Positions 1 through 9,866 of a DNA stretch of 64,000 bases are shown here, in pieces. Below the pieces are notes generated by a model that searched no databases, was not told the origin of the DNA, and saw only the letters and a program-made list of their open reading frames with translations. Source of the stretch: Aeromicrobium erythreum (GTDB lineage Bacteria > Actinomycetota > Actinomycetes > Propionibacteriales > Nocardioidaceae); the NCBI RefSeq assembly GCF_001509405.1, contig NZ_CP011502.1, positions 496,001 to 560,000 of the forward strand, read 5' to 3'. How positions within the stretch are numbered: position 1 is the first letter of the stretch; each line of letters opens with the position of its first letter. Both the position numbers and the translations under genes were made by a program.

Positions 1-1
1 G

Positions 2-688
2 CTCACCCTGCCCGACGGCATCGAGCTCGTCGTCGAGGACGACGCCGCCACCGTCGCCACGCTCGACGCTGCTGCGCCCGGATCGAAGGCGGCGCTGCTC
101 GCCGACCGTCGCCGAGTGCGCAGTGACTGGTCGAGCGAGCCGGGCCCCGGTCGCCGGCTCGTGCTCGCCTTCGGTCGACGCGTCGTCGCCGCGCACGGCG
201 ACGCGACCCTCGCGTCGGTGACCGTGTCCGGACCCGACGGCGAGGTCGAGGCGCCCACCCGCCTGCTCGTCAGCTCCATCGGGCGCCGCGGCCGCCCCGT
301 GCCGGGCCTGCCGTTCGACGCCGAGCGCGGCATCATCCCGAACGCCGACGGACGCGTCGTCGACCCGGCCACGGGCGAGGCCGTCCCCGGCGCCTACGTG
401 GTCGGCTGGGCGAAGCGCGGGTCGACGGGCGGCATCGGCGCGAACCGCATCTGCGCCGGAGAGACCGTCACGACCCTGCTGGCCGACGCCGCGGAGCACC
501 GACTGCCCCGCCCTGCCCGGTCGGGACGCGCGTTCGCCCGGCTCCTGCGCAAGCGTCAGCCCGACCTCGTCCAGGCCCCGGGGGTGCGCGCCATCGAGCG
601 CCACGAGGTCGACGCCGGCCGCGCGTCCGGACGCCCGCGGGTCAAGCTGGTGACGGTCGAGGAGCTCCTCGCGGCTGGCCGACGCTGA
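2..688 (+). CDS. fprA: Ferredoxin/flavodoxin-NADP+ reductase, C-terminal part (5' end outside window)
   Basis: The reading frame is open from base 2 to the TGA at 686-688 and its start lies upstream of the window. About 228 residues remain. They end in a block with GWAKRG and GGIGANR, which corresponds to the C-terminal NADP/FAD-binding region of mycobacterial FprA-type (adrenodoxin-reductase-like) enzymes. These move electrons between NADPH and ferredoxin in the cytoplasm. The Rossmann FAD motif expected at the N-terminus cannot be seen here. An ATG-like internal start near 116 would cut into the domain, so the gene is read as partial. A glutamate-synthase small-subunit-type oxidoreductase is the main alternative. 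Confidence 0.8.
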   Translation, partial: LTLPDGIELVVEDDAATVATLDAAAPGSKAALLADRRRVRSDWSSEPGPGRRLVLAFGRRVVAAHGDATLASVTVSGPDGEVEAPTRLLVSSIGRRGRPVPGLPFDAERGIIPNADGRVVDPATGEAVPGAYVVGWAKRGSTGGIGANRICAGETVTTLLADAAEHRLPRPARSGRAFARLLRKRQPDLVQAPGVRAIERHEVDAGRASGRPRVKLVTVEELLAAGRR

Positions 689-718
689 TCCCTTCGGGCC
701 TGGAGCGCCGGTGGAGGG

Positions 719-1174
719 TCATGCGACGACCGCCTCGAGACGCTCGAGCGTCCGCTCGAGCGCGGTCACGGGGACGGCGGGGAAGCCCCCGACCCTGCGG
801 TGGATCTCGGGGTCGTCGACGTCGGACCAGTCGTAGGTGAGCGACACCAGGCTTCCCGCGGCCGTCGCGTCGACGCGCCACCGCCACTCCCAGCCCGGCG
901 GGGTGCCGTCGACCGGTCCGGTGCGCCAGGCCACCTCGACGTCGCGCAGGAAACGTGTGACGAGGTTGTCGGTGCGGTAGTCGCCGGCGCGCGGGTGGTG
1001 GACGTGCATCCGGAACACCTGTCCGACGGCGGTGACGGGGGAGGCGCCGTCGTCGGCGCGCACCATGTCCGAGCCGTCGATCTCGGGGTGGCGCCGCGGG
1101 TCGGCGAGCAGGCCGAACACCACCGAGGGCGAGGCGGTGACCTCGCGCGAGACGACGACGCTGGTGCGGTCCAC
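719..1174 (-). CDS. SRPBCC (polyketide cyclase/START-like) family protein
   Basis: This 151-residue protein opens with the typical VSREVTASPSVVFGLLADP strand-helix start of the SRPBCC fold and ends in a long helix (ALERTLERLEAVV), as in ligand-binding helix-grip proteins. The GTG at 1174 was chosen because it sits just before the fold; the same frame extends to 1279 but the added residues are arginine-rich and not family-like. The ligand is unknown. The gene converges on fprA with a 30-base gap, and its 5' end faces the iron-regulated operon at 1321. A paralogue with the same ending lies at 36986-37438. Confidence 0.7.
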   Translation of the reverse strand: MDRTSVVVSREVTASPSVVFGLLADPRRHPEIDGSDMVRADDGASPVTAVGQVFRMHVHHPRAGDYRTDNLVTRFLRDVEVAWRTGPVDGTPPGWEWRWRVDATAAGSLVSLTYDWSDVDDPEIHRRVGGFPAVPVTALERTLERLEAVVA

Positions 1175-1286
1175 GTCCCCATCGTGCGCCCGACGGGGAC
1201 CGCTGTCGAGCATCGACCGTCCGGCGGCCGACACCCCGACCTCACGGGTGGTCCACCTCACGTCGGTCGCCTGGGACATCCCTTGC

Positions 1287-1305
1287 TCAGGTAAGGCTGA
1301 CCTAG
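1287..1305 (+). promoter_or_regulatory. DtxR/IdeR-type iron box
   Basis: The 19-mer TCAGGTAAGGCTGACCTAG matches 15 of 19 positions of the classical iron box TTAGGTTAGGCTAACCTAA, including the central AGGCT and the CCTA arm. It ends 15 bases before the ATG of the siderophore-binding protein at 1321. Fe(II)-loaded DtxR/IdeR would be expected to repress the downstream operon when iron is plentiful. Confidence 0.8.
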
Positions 1306-1320
1306 GTTAGGCTCCCCTCC

Positions 1321-2319
1321 ATGATCCGACGCACGTTCACGCCCCGACGCCTCGCCGCAGCCGTCGCCGTGGCCCTCGCCCTCCCCCTCGCCGCCTGCGG
1401 CTCGTCCTCCGACGACGCCTCCTCCGACCAGGCCTGGACCTACACCGACGACCTCGGCACCAAGCTCGAGCTCGACAAGGCGCCCGAGCGGATCGTCGCG
1501 CAGTCGTCGGTCGCCGCGGCCCTCACCGACCTCGGCCTCGGCGACAAGATCGTCGGCGTCTTCGGCCCGGTGAAGAACGCCGACGGCGACGTCGACAGCC
1601 AGGCCGCCGGCCTCGACGTCGACTCCGTCGAGGACGTGACCGGCGAGGGCGAGTACGGCGACATCGACCTCGAGAAGATGGCCGGCCTCAAGCCCGACCT
1701 CATCGTCACCAGCTCCTACGTCGAGCCCGACCTCTGGTACATCAACAAGGACGCGCAGACCAAGCTCGACAAGCAGTACCAGACGCTCGTCATCAGCTTC
1801 GACGGCAAGACGCTTCCGCAGATCATCGAGTCGACCGAGAAGGCCGCCAAGGCGCTCGGCGCGTCCGACGACGCCGGCGAGAAGGGCCAGGAGGCGTTCG
1901 ACGCCGCCAAGCAGCGCCTGAGCGACGTCGCCGACGGGGCGAAGCCGTCCATCCTCGCCGTGTCCTACTCGCCGGACCTGTTCTACGTCTCCAACCCCGA
2001 CGTCAGCCCCGACCTGAAGTACTACCGCGACGAGATCGGCCTCGACGTCATCACGCCGAAGAACCCCGACGAGGGCGGGTACTTCGAGTCCCTGAGCTGG
2101 GAGAAGGCCGACACGTACGACGCGGACATCGCCTACTGGGACGACCGCATCGGCAGCGCCGGTCTCGCCGCGCTGAAGAAGGAGCCGGTCTGGGGCAAGA
2201 CCACGGCCGCCAAGAACGACGCCTACATCCCGTGGACGTCCGTGGCGCCGCCGTCGGCCCAGGCCTACGCCGACATCTTCGACCGGTTCGCCGACGGCCT
2301 GGAGAAGTACACCCGATGA
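1321..2319 (+). CDS. Ferric-siderophore ABC transporter substrate-binding lipoprotein (FecB/FepB type)
   Basis: This 332-residue protein has a basic N-terminus, a hydrophobic stretch and a lipobox LAAC with Cys26, so it should be a membrane-anchored extracytoplasmic lipoprotein. The sequence PERIVAQSSVAAALTDLGL and the later KPDLIVTSSY are typical of the periplasmic-binding-protein fold of FecB/BtuF/FepB proteins that deliver ferric siderophores to an ABC importer. Its ATG lies 15 bases after an iron box. It overlaps the next gene by 4 bases (ATGA) and that gene is its paralogue. No permease or ATPase gene follows, so it must use transporter parts encoded elsewhere. Confidence 0.88.
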   Translation: MIRRTFTPRRLAAAVAVALALPLAACGSSSDDASSDQAWTYTDDLGTKLELDKAPERIVAQSSVAAALTDLGLGDKIVGVFGPVKNADGDVDSQAAGLDVDSVEDVTGEGEYGDIDLEKMAGLKPDLIVTSSYVEPDLWYINKDAQTKLDKQYQTLVISFDGKTLPQIIESTEKAAKALGASDDAGEKGQEAFDAAKQRLSDVADGAKPSILAVSYSPDLFYVSNPDVSPDLKYYRDEIGLDVITPKNPDEGGYFESLSWEKADTYDADIAYWDDRIGSAGLAALKKEPVWGKTTAAKNDAYIPWTSVAPPSAQAYADIFDRFADGLEKYTR

Positions 2320-3299
2320 GGCGCCCGCTGCAGGCCGCACTGGCGGTCGTCGCGCTGCTGCTGGTGACGGCCTGCAGCGGCGGCTCGACCGACGAGTCCG
2401 AGGAGGACTGGACCTTCACGGACGACATGGGCACGAAGATCAGCCTCGAGGCGGTGCCCGAGCGGATCGTCGCCTACAAGGGCGTCGCTGCCGCGCTCGC
2501 CGACATGGGGCTCGGCGACCGGGTGGTCGGCGTGTTCGGGGAGCCGGCCAACCCCGACCCCGACCTCGGGCTGCAGTCGCCCGACCTCGACGTCGACGCG
2601 CTGCCCGACGTCACGGGCGGCGAGTACGGTGCGGTCGAGCTCGAGGAGCTGGCCGCCCTCGAGCCCGACCTGATCGTGACCACCACCTACGGCGCCGGCG
2701 ACTACTGGTACCTCTCGCCCGACGTCGCGAAGCGGCTGGGCGGCACCTACGACCTCGCCGCGATCAACCTCGAGAAGGAGACCGTCGACGGGGTGATCGA
2801 GAACAGCGAGCGCCTCGCGCTCGCCCTGGGCGCCGACGAGGCCGACTTCGAGGCGGGCCACGCGGCCCTGGCGAAGGCCGGCGACGTCGTGCGCGACGCC
2901 GCGAGGGCTGCAGGCGACCCGACCATCATCGCCACGTCGACGACACCGGAGCTGCTCTACGTCGCGAACCCGCCCGCGTACGCGGACCTGACCTACCTGT
3001 CCGACGAGATCGGCCTCGACGTCGTGCGTCCGGCCGCGAAGGATCTCGACGAAGGCGACTACTGGGACTCCGTCAGCTGGGAGAAGGCGGACGCCTACGA
3101 CGCCGATGTCGCCCTGTGGGACACCCGTGGGGGCGACAAGAACCTCAAGGCCCTCGAGCAGCAGCCGGTGTGGAACAAGGTCCGGGCGGCACAGGACGGG
3201 GCCTACCTGCCCTGGCGGTTCGAGATCGCGCCGAGCGCACAGGGCTACGCGACGATGCTCGAGCTGTTCGCGGGCGACCTCGAGGGACTGAAGGACTGA
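2316..3299 (+). CDS. Second ferric-siderophore substrate-binding lipoprotein (tandem paralogue)
   Basis: This 327-residue protein starts at the ATG (2316) that overlaps the stop of the preceding gene. The lipobox VTAC places the lipidated cysteine at residue 20. Blocks such as WTFTDDMGTK, PERIVAYKGVAAALADMGLGD and SWEKADAYDADVALWD repeat closely related blocks of the upstream protein, so the pair arose by tandem duplication. Divergence elsewhere suggests a different siderophore or a redundant receptor. Translational coupling and the shared iron box imply co-expression. A reductase gene follows three bases after the stop. Confidence 0.87.
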   Translation: MRRPLQAALAVVALLLVTACSGGSTDESEEDWTFTDDMGTKISLEAVPERIVAYKGVAAALADMGLGDRVVGVFGEPANPDPDLGLQSPDLDVDALPDVTGGEYGAVELEELAALEPDLIVTTTYGAGDYWYLSPDVAKRLGGTYDLAAINLEKETVDGVIENSERLALALGADEADFEAGHAALAKAGDVVRDAARAAGDPTIIATSTTPELLYVANPPAYADLTYLSDEIGLDVVRPAAKDLDEGDYWDSVSWEKADAYDADVALWDTRGGDKNLKALEQQPVWNKVRAAQDGAYLPWRFEIAPSAQGYATMLELFAGDLEGLKD

Positions 3300-3302
3300 G
3301 CC

Positions 3303-4031
3303 GTGGCCCGCACCCCCACCCTGCTCGCGAGCTACGTCGAGGCGCAGGCCCAGGACGCGGTGGTGCGCCACAACGACGTGCTCTCTCCCGGGCTGCGGCG
3401 TCTCGTCCTCGCCAGCACCGACTTCCTCGGCGCGACGATCGAGCCGTGCGACGTCACCGCGTTCCGGGTCGCCCGCACCGCGTTCCGGCACTACACCCCC
3501 GCCCGCGTCGTCGGCGACGAGCTGACGATCGTCGTGCAGCGGCACGACCACCCCGGCCCGACGCCCGGCCACGACCTCGTCGAGGGGTGGGTGCCGGGCG
3601 ACCCGGTCAAGGTGTGCCGCTGGTCGTCGGCGCGGGCGTTCACCTGGGCGCTCGGCGGGGACCGACCCGTCGTGCTGCTCGGTGACGCGACCGTCATCAG
3701 CCTGGCACTCTGCATGGCCGACCGCGCGGCCCGCGAGGGACGCGAGCTGCTGACCGTGCTGGAGGTGCCCGCACCCGACGTCGCCGCGACCCAGGCGCTC
3801 CTGCCCGACGCCACCGTGCTGCCCGCGCTGGAGGTGCCGGGCGCCGTGGTCGACGCCTGGCTGCGAGCCAACGTCGAGGCGCTGCGCCTGCTCGAGGCCC
3901 CCGTCGCCTACCTGGCCGGGAACGGCCCGGCGATCCAGCGCCAGCGGACCCTGCTGCGCGACGTCGTGGGCCTGGACCGCAGGGCCGTCCGCACGCAGCC
4001 CTACTGGGCCGAGGGCAAGGTCGGGCTGTAG
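3303..4031 (+). CDS. Siderophore-interacting protein (SIP), FAD-dependent ferric-siderophore reductase
   Basis: This 242-residue protein starts at a GTG three bases after the upstream stop. It has the SIP layout: an N-terminal FAD-binding barrel with RHYTPAR in place of the usual RxYT flavin motif, a GDxV loop (PGDPVKVC), then a C-terminal NAD(P)H-binding half with LLGDATVIS and the terminal YWAEGK typical of the family. SIPs reduce Fe(III) in imported siderophores in the cytoplasm and so release Fe(II). Its position as third gene of the iron-boxed operon fits that role. Divergence in the flavin motif leaves the exact cofactor affinity open. Confidence 0.85.
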   Translation: MARTPTLLASYVEAQAQDAVVRHNDVLSPGLRRLVLASTDFLGATIEPCDVTAFRVARTAFRHYTPARVVGDELTIVVQRHDHPGPTPGHDLVEGWVPGDPVKVCRWSSARAFTWALGGDRPVVLLGDATVISLALCMADRAAREGRELLTVLEVPAPDVAATQALLPDATVLPALEVPGAVVDAWLRANVEALRLLEAPVAYLAGNGPAIQRQRTLLRDVVGLDRRAVRTQPYWAEGKVGL

Positions 4032-4042
4032 GTCGGCGCCCG

Positions 4043-5215
4043 TCAGCCGCGCGCCGGGGTCGTCGGCGGCCGCACCACCAGCACGGCGACGACGAGCACG
4101 AGCACCACCGACGTGAGGGCGAACGGGACCGGCAGCACGGGGTCGAGCAGGACCAGCAGCGCCCCGAGCGGGACGACGGTGTTGACGACGCCGTCGGCGT
4201 TGGCGCGCAGCGTGATCCACCAGATCCCGAGCACGAAGAGCGCGACCGGGACGGTCACCGTGGACGCTGCCGCGACGTCGGTCAGCTCCGAGTGGTCGGT
4301 GAGCACGTCGATCTCGACCTCGATGCCCGCCGAGAGCGCGCCTGCCGCAGCGAACACGAGGTAGTGGACGTAGCCGTAGCGCAGCGAGGTCGCGAGCGAC
4401 GTGATCGCGCGGTGGTGCGGCGGCCAGAAGTAGATCCACCAGAGCGCGGCGGTGGTCACGAAGGCGAGCAGCGCCACCGAGAGCAGCGGCACGAGCGCGG
4501 TGTCGTCGTGCAGGGCCTCGAGCACGGCGTTGGCCGACCCGAGCAGGCTCTCGCCCAGCAGGATCAGGGTGAAGAGTCCGTAGCGCTCCGTCACGTGGTG
4601 CGGGTGCCAGGGTGTCGTCTCCCGGCGCTCGGCCACCACCGGCACGGCCAGCTCGGCGAGCAGCAGCACCACGAACGCGACCGGCACGACGTCGTCGGGC
4701 AGCGCCAGCACCGCGATCCACAGCACCTGGACCAGCGAGATGCCCGCGGCGTAGGTCAGGCAGGTGCGGCGCGTGGCCTCGTCGGCGCGCGCGGCGCGCA
4801 GCCACTGGGCGACCATCGCCACGCGCATGATGACGTACCCGACGATGACCAGGCGCAGGTCGTCGTCCTCGAAGACGGGCTGGATGCCGGCGGCCAGCAC
4901 CAGGACCCCGGCCATCTGCACGAACGTGAGCACCCGGTAGAGCCAGTCGTCGACCGCGAAGGACGTGGCGAACCAGGTGAAGTTCATCCAGGCCCACCAG
5001 ATGGCGAAGAACACCATGGCGTAGGAGACGAGCCCGTCGACCACGTGGTCCTCGGTGAGCTGGTGGTGCAGCTGCACCGACGCCACGCTCACGGCGACGA
5101 CGAACACCAGGTCGAAGAACAGCTCCAGCGTGCTGGCGACGCGTCCGTCCTCGCCTGGGTCGCGCGGCCGCATGGGCAGCAGGCGTAGGCGCGACGACGC
5201 AGGGACGGTGCTCAT
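4043..5215 (-). CDS. ltrA: Low temperature requirement protein A (LtrA) family membrane protein
   Basis: This 390-residue protein is almost entirely hydrophobic helices (at least eight). It carries the family signature STLELFFDLVFV near the N-terminus, and later blocks with RYGLFTLILLGES and YFWPPHH match LtrA proteins. The biochemical role of LtrA is not established; the name comes from a Listeria cold-growth mutant. The ATG at 5215 was chosen over the longer frame to 5257 because a GGGAGG ribosome-binding site precedes it by a few bases. The gene converges on the siderophore operon with an 11-base gap. Confidence 0.85.
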   Translation of the reverse strand: MSTVPASSRLRLLPMRPRDPGEDGRVASTLELFFDLVFVVAVSVASVQLHHQLTEDHVVDGLVSYAMVFFAIWWAWMNFTWFATSFAVDDWLYRVLTFVQMAGVLVLAAGIQPVFEDDDLRLVIVGYVIMRVAMVAQWLRAARADEATRRTCLTYAAGISLVQVLWIAVLALPDDVVPVAFVVLLLAELAVPVVAERRETTPWHPHHVTERYGLFTLILLGESLLGSANAVLEALHDDTALVPLLSVALLAFVTTAALWWIYFWPPHHRAITSLATSLRYGYVHYLVFAAAGALSAGIEVEIDVLTDHSELTDVAAASTVTVPVALFVLGIWWITLRANADGVVNTVVPLGALLVLLDPVLPVPFALTSVVLVLVVAVLVVRPPTTPARG

Positions 5216-5335
5216 GGGTCCTCCCGACGGTCCGGGACGGTCCGGACGCGACGCCATCCTGCCAGCGTCGGGGTGGGTGAGTCAGCCCCTGTGGCCGAGC
5301 GTGGGGCGCTCCTCGACGCCCGGTGGTGGGTCGCG

Positions 5336-5689
5336 TCAGGGCGATGCTGCGTCCTCCGGCACGGCGACGAGCTCGGCGAGAGCGTCGCGCCAGGCAGGGA
5401 CGTCACGAACGAGGGTCGTCCAGGTGAGAGAGCGGTCGATCGTGTCGTACTGGTGGATGAGCCAGTTGCGCGTGGCGACGGCGTCGGCCCAGCGCACGCC
5501 CTCCGGTGCGGCCAGGTCGGCTCGACGGAGTCGGTTGGCGGTCTCCCCGATCTTCATGAGGAGCGAGTCGCCGGCCTCCTGTCGCAGCGGGTCGACGAGG
5601 TAGGCGGCGCGGCCGGCCCCGGTCACCGCGTCGACGCCCACGAACCAGTCACGCAGGTGCAGCAGCTCCTTGGCGACGCGTCGATCCAT
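5336..5689 (-). CDS. hepT: HepT-like toxin (DUF86 family RNase)
   Basis: This 117-residue all-helical protein is the size of HepT. It carries the RX4HXY active-site motif as R74-NWLI-H79-Q-Y81. HepT proteins are HEPN-fold ribonuclease toxins neutralised by their MNT nucleotidyltransferase partner, which AMPylates the motif tyrosine in studied systems. The start ATG (5689) shares one base with the stop of the antitoxin gene (TGATG), so the two are translationally coupled; a GTG one codon upstream is also possible. Order is antitoxin first, toxin second. Confidence 0.85.
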   Translation of the reverse strand: MDRRVAKELLHLRDWFVGVDAVTGAGRAAYLVDPLRQEAGDSLLMKIGETANRLRRADLAAPEGVRWADAVATRNWLIHQYDTIDRSLTWTTLVRDVPAWRDALAELVAVPEDAASP

Positions 5690-6159
5690 CACAGCTCCGT
5701 GGCGTCGGCGAGGACGTCTGCATCGCGGAGTGGATCGAGACCGCCGTAGGTGACGAGGTCCACGGGGCGGCCGAGCACCTGCTCATAGAGCCTGCGCAGG
5801 TTCTCCACCTCGAGGATCCCGGCGTCGGTGGGCGCCTCGACGAGGAGGTCGATGTCGGAGTCCGGCCGCGCCTGGCCGCGGGAGACGGATCCGAAGACGG
5901 CCAGGCGCGAGAAGCCACGATCGTGGGCCAGCCGGACGAGGACCGGCGCCGCCGCCTCCACCAGAGTCGCTGGGTCGACGTCCGTCGACCGGGTGGTAGC
6001 GAGCTGCTGGCTGACGGCGGGCTGACTGATGCCGAGCGCTGCCGCGATGTCGCGCTGGCTCGCTCCGGTGGACGCGAGTGCGCGGAGCGCGACCTTGCGG
6101 CGCAGGCGCGCGACGTCCTCGTCGCGCCGGGCGTCGAGATACTCCGCGAGAAGAGTCAT
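5689..6159 (-). CDS. mntA: HTH-MntA fusion: DNA-binding nucleotidyltransferase antitoxin
   Basis: This 156-residue protein has two parts. Residues 25-55 contain a helix-turn-helix (SQRDIAAALGISQPAVSQQL). Residues 85-156 are a minimal nucleotidyltransferase with the GSX10DXD motif (G90-S91 to D102-I-D104) and a third acidic residue in PVDLVTYGG. The MNT part should AMPylate and silence the HepT encoded next. The added HTH would let the antitoxin autoregulate the operon, a job many MntA proteins lack. A long stretch of mixed bases to guaB (6160-6307) should hold the promoter. Confidence 0.82.
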   Translation of the reverse strand: MTLLAEYLDARRDEDVARLRRKVALRALASTGASQRDIAAALGISQPAVSQQLATTRSTDVDPATLVEAAAPVLVRLAHDRGFSRLAVFGSVSRGQARPDSDIDLLVEAPTDAGILEVENLRRLYEQVLGRPVDLVTYGGLDPLRDADVLADATEL

Positions 6160-6298
6160 AAGTCGATCTTATCGCGGCGGTGCTGGCGGCGTGCCAGTCA
6201 GAGAGCCGACGGCCGCTGCCGTCGACGCCCGTCGGGGAGTGGTGAGGGAGCCGGACGTCACCCTCCACGCGGTCGGGACCCCTGGCGGGCGGTCGTAG

Positions 6299-7816
<1,518 letters not shown>

Positions 7817-7839
7817 CCACGGCCGGTCGGCGACGCTCC

Positions 7840-8346
7840 GTGCTGGGTGAGCGCTGGGGCGTCACCGACGCCGAGACGCGGCTCGTCCACGGCTGCGACG
7901 CCGTCCTGCCGGGTGCGCCGATGCAGGCCTGGAGGGGCGTCACCGTCGATGCCCCGTCCGACGTCGTCTGGGTCTGGGTGCGCCAGCTGCGGCTCGCGCC
8001 CTACGCCTACGACTGGGTCGACAACCTCGGGCGACGCTCGCCCCGCGTCCGCTCCGCGCTGCCCGAACCTGCCCCTGGCGACCGTTTCATGCATGCCATG
8101 GGCCGCGACGTCGGCACCGTCGTCGCCGTCGACCCGGGTCGCGAGCTGACCGCCCGGATCGGCCCGTCGCTGATGAGCTACCGCGTCGCGTCGCTGCCCG
8201 ACGGGCGCACCCGCCTGCTCCTCAAACTCGTCTCGCGCGGCCCGCGGCCGCTCACCGACCTGCTGTGCCTCGGCGACCTGCCGATGGCACGCCGGCAGCT
8301 CCTCACCCTGCGCGACCTCGCCGAGGCCGAGTCGCGCTCGGGCTGA
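7840..8346 (+). CDS. SRPBCC-like protein of unknown function
   Basis: This 168-residue protein starts at GTG 7840, 23 bases after guaB. It contains WRGVTVDAPSDVVWVWVRQL followed by alternating strands and a final helix (RRQLLTLRDLAEAE), which fits a helix-grip (SRPBCC) fold. The open frame runs far upstream through guaB but that part is a shadow. Spacing suggests co-transcription with guaB. No ligand or enzyme motif can be named. Confidence 0.65.
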   Translation: MLGERWGVTDAETRLVHGCDAVLPGAPMQAWRGVTVDAPSDVVWVWVRQLRLAPYAYDWVDNLGRRSPRVRSALPEPAPGDRFMHAMGRDVGTVVAVDPGRELTARIGPSLMSYRVASLPDGRTRLLLKLVSRGPRPLTDLLCLGDLPMARRQLLTLRDLAEAESRSG

Positions 8347-8361
8347 GGCCTGCGTCGAGAC

Positions 8362-8637
8362 CTACTCGGGCCGGTCGAACACGTGACGCGTGAGTGCCTG
8401 CACGTCGCGGTCGAGGTGGTCGAGCCGCTGGTCGACGCGGCGGAACTCGGTGCGCATCTCGGTGCGCAGGCCGTCGATCTCGACGCGGACGGTGCCGATC
8501 TCACCGCGCAGCTCGTGCCGCACCGCCGTCAGCCCCGACTGCAGCGTGCGGTGGAAGGAGGTCATGACGACACCCAGGACCGCGACGGTCGTGGTCAGGA
8601 ACCCGATGATCAGCGTCCAGCTCTGCGCGTCGGTCAT
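8362..8637 (-). CDS. Small membrane-anchored coiled-coil protein
   Basis: This is a 91-residue protein with one N-terminal transmembrane helix (LIIGFLTTTVAVLGVVM) followed by a highly charged heptad-like helix rich in Arg and Glu (LRTEMRTEFRRVDQRLDHLD). It would anchor a cytoplasmic or extracytoplasmic coiled coil at the membrane. ATG 8637 is preferred because GGAGG lies ten bases upstream; GTG 8646 is too close to that site. It converges on the SRPBCC-like gene and is divergent from guaB3. Function is unknown. Confidence 0.7.
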   Translation of the reverse strand: MTDAQSWTLIIGFLTTTVAVLGVVMTSFHRTLQSGLTAVRHELRGEIGTVRVEIDGLRTEMRTEFRRVDQRLDHLDRDVQALTRHVFDRPE

Positions 8638-8759
8638 GGTCGGCACCCCTCCATCGTCGGCGACGTCAGCGATCCTGCCCAGGGCCGCCGACGTCGGTCC
8701 AGGCGCGCGTCCACAGCCGGGCGGGTCGTGGCGATCGCCGGCGGCACTAGGGTGGACCC

Positions 8760-9866
8760 ATGCCTGAGCTCGACATCGGTGCCGCCAAGCGCGGTCGGCG
8801 CGCGTACTCCTTCGACGACATCGCGATCGTGCCCAGCCGGCGCACGCGCGACCCCGAGGAGGTCTCGACCGCCTGGCAGATCGACGCCTACCGCTTCGAC
8901 CTGCCCGTCATCGCCGCCCCGATGGACAGCGTGATGAGCCCGGAGACCGTGATCGCGCTCGGTCGCCACGGTGGTCTCGGCGTCCTCGACCTCGAGGGCC
9001 TCTGGACCCGCTACGAGGACCCGACGCCGCTGCTCGCGGAGATCGCGTCGCTCGATCCCGTCGCCGCCACCGCACGTCTGCAGGACATCTACGCCGAGCC
9101 GATCAAGCCGGCGCTCATCAAGGACCGGCTCGCCGAGATCCGCGAGGCCGGCGTCACGGTGGCCGCCGCGCTCTCGCCGCAGCGCACCAAGCAGTTCGCC
9201 GACGTCGTGGTCGACGCGGGCGTCGACCTGTTCGTCATCCGTGGCACGACCGTCTCGGCCGAGCACGTGTCGAGCCAGACCGAGCCGCTGAACCTCAAGC
9301 AGTTCATCTACGAGCTCGACGTCCCGGTCGTGGTCGGCGGCTGCGCCACCTACCAGGCCGCGCTGCACCTCATGCGCACCGGCGCCGCGGGCGTGCTGGT
9401 CGGCTTCGGCGGCGGCGCGGCGCACACCACCCGCTCCGTGCTGGGCCTGGCCGTCCCCATGGCGTCCGCCGTGGCCGACGTGGCCGCCGCGCGTCGCGAC
9501 TACCTCGACGAGTCGGGCGGCCGCTACGTCCACGTCATCGCCGACGGCTCGATCGGGCGCAGCGGCGACATCGCCAAGGCGATCGCCTGCGGTGCCGACG
9601 CCGTCATGATCGGCTCGCCGTTCGCGCGGGCCACCGAGGCTCCCGGTCGCGGCTTCCACTGGGGCGCCGAGGCCTGGCACCACGAGCTGCCGCGCGGCAA
9701 GCGGGTCGAGATCGGCACGGTCGGGTCGCTCGAGTCGGTCCTGTTCGGTCCGTCGTCCGTTCCCGACGGCACCATGAACCTCATCGGCGCCCTGCGTCGC
9801 GCCATGGCCACCACCGGCTACACCGAGCTCAAGGAGTTCCAGCGCGTCGAGGTGGTCGTCGCCTGA
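8760..9866 (+). CDS. guaB3: GuaB3 family IMP dehydrogenase-related protein
   Basis: This 368-residue protein has the IMPDH/GMP-reductase barrel but no CBS domains. The loop that holds the catalytic cysteine in GuaB reads GGGAAHTTR here, so the cysteine position is His222. It is therefore unlikely to be a standard IMPDH. The family is widespread in actinobacteria beside guaB and its reaction is unsettled; GMP reductase or regulatory roles have been suggested. The ATG is 6 bases after TAGGGT (8748-8753), which suggests a leaderless mRNA. Confidence 0.88.
   Translation: MPELDIGAAKRGRRAYSFDDIAIVPSRRTRDPEEVSTAWQIDAYRFDLPVIAAPMDSVMSPETVIALGRHGGLGVLDLEGLWTRYEDPTPLLAEIASLDPVAATARLQDIYAEPIKPALIKDRLAEIREAGVTVAAALSPQRTKQFADVVVDAGVDLFVIRGTTVSAEHVSSQTEPLNLKQFIYELDVPVVVGGCATYQAALHLMRTGAAGVLVGFGGGAAHTTRSVLGLAVPMASAVADVAAARRDYLDESGGRYVHVIADGSIGRSGDIAKAIACGADAVMIGSPFARATEAPGRGFHWGAEAWHHELPRGKRVEIGTVGSLESVLFGPSSVPDGTMNLIGALRRAMATTGYTELKEFQRVEVVVA

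Noticed and set aside
2265..4997. 910-codon minus-strand open frame across the siderophore operon
   Set aside because: It is antisense to three clear genes, has Arg/Gly/Ala-rich sequence with no domain, and arises because high-GC third positions suppress stops in the opposite frame.
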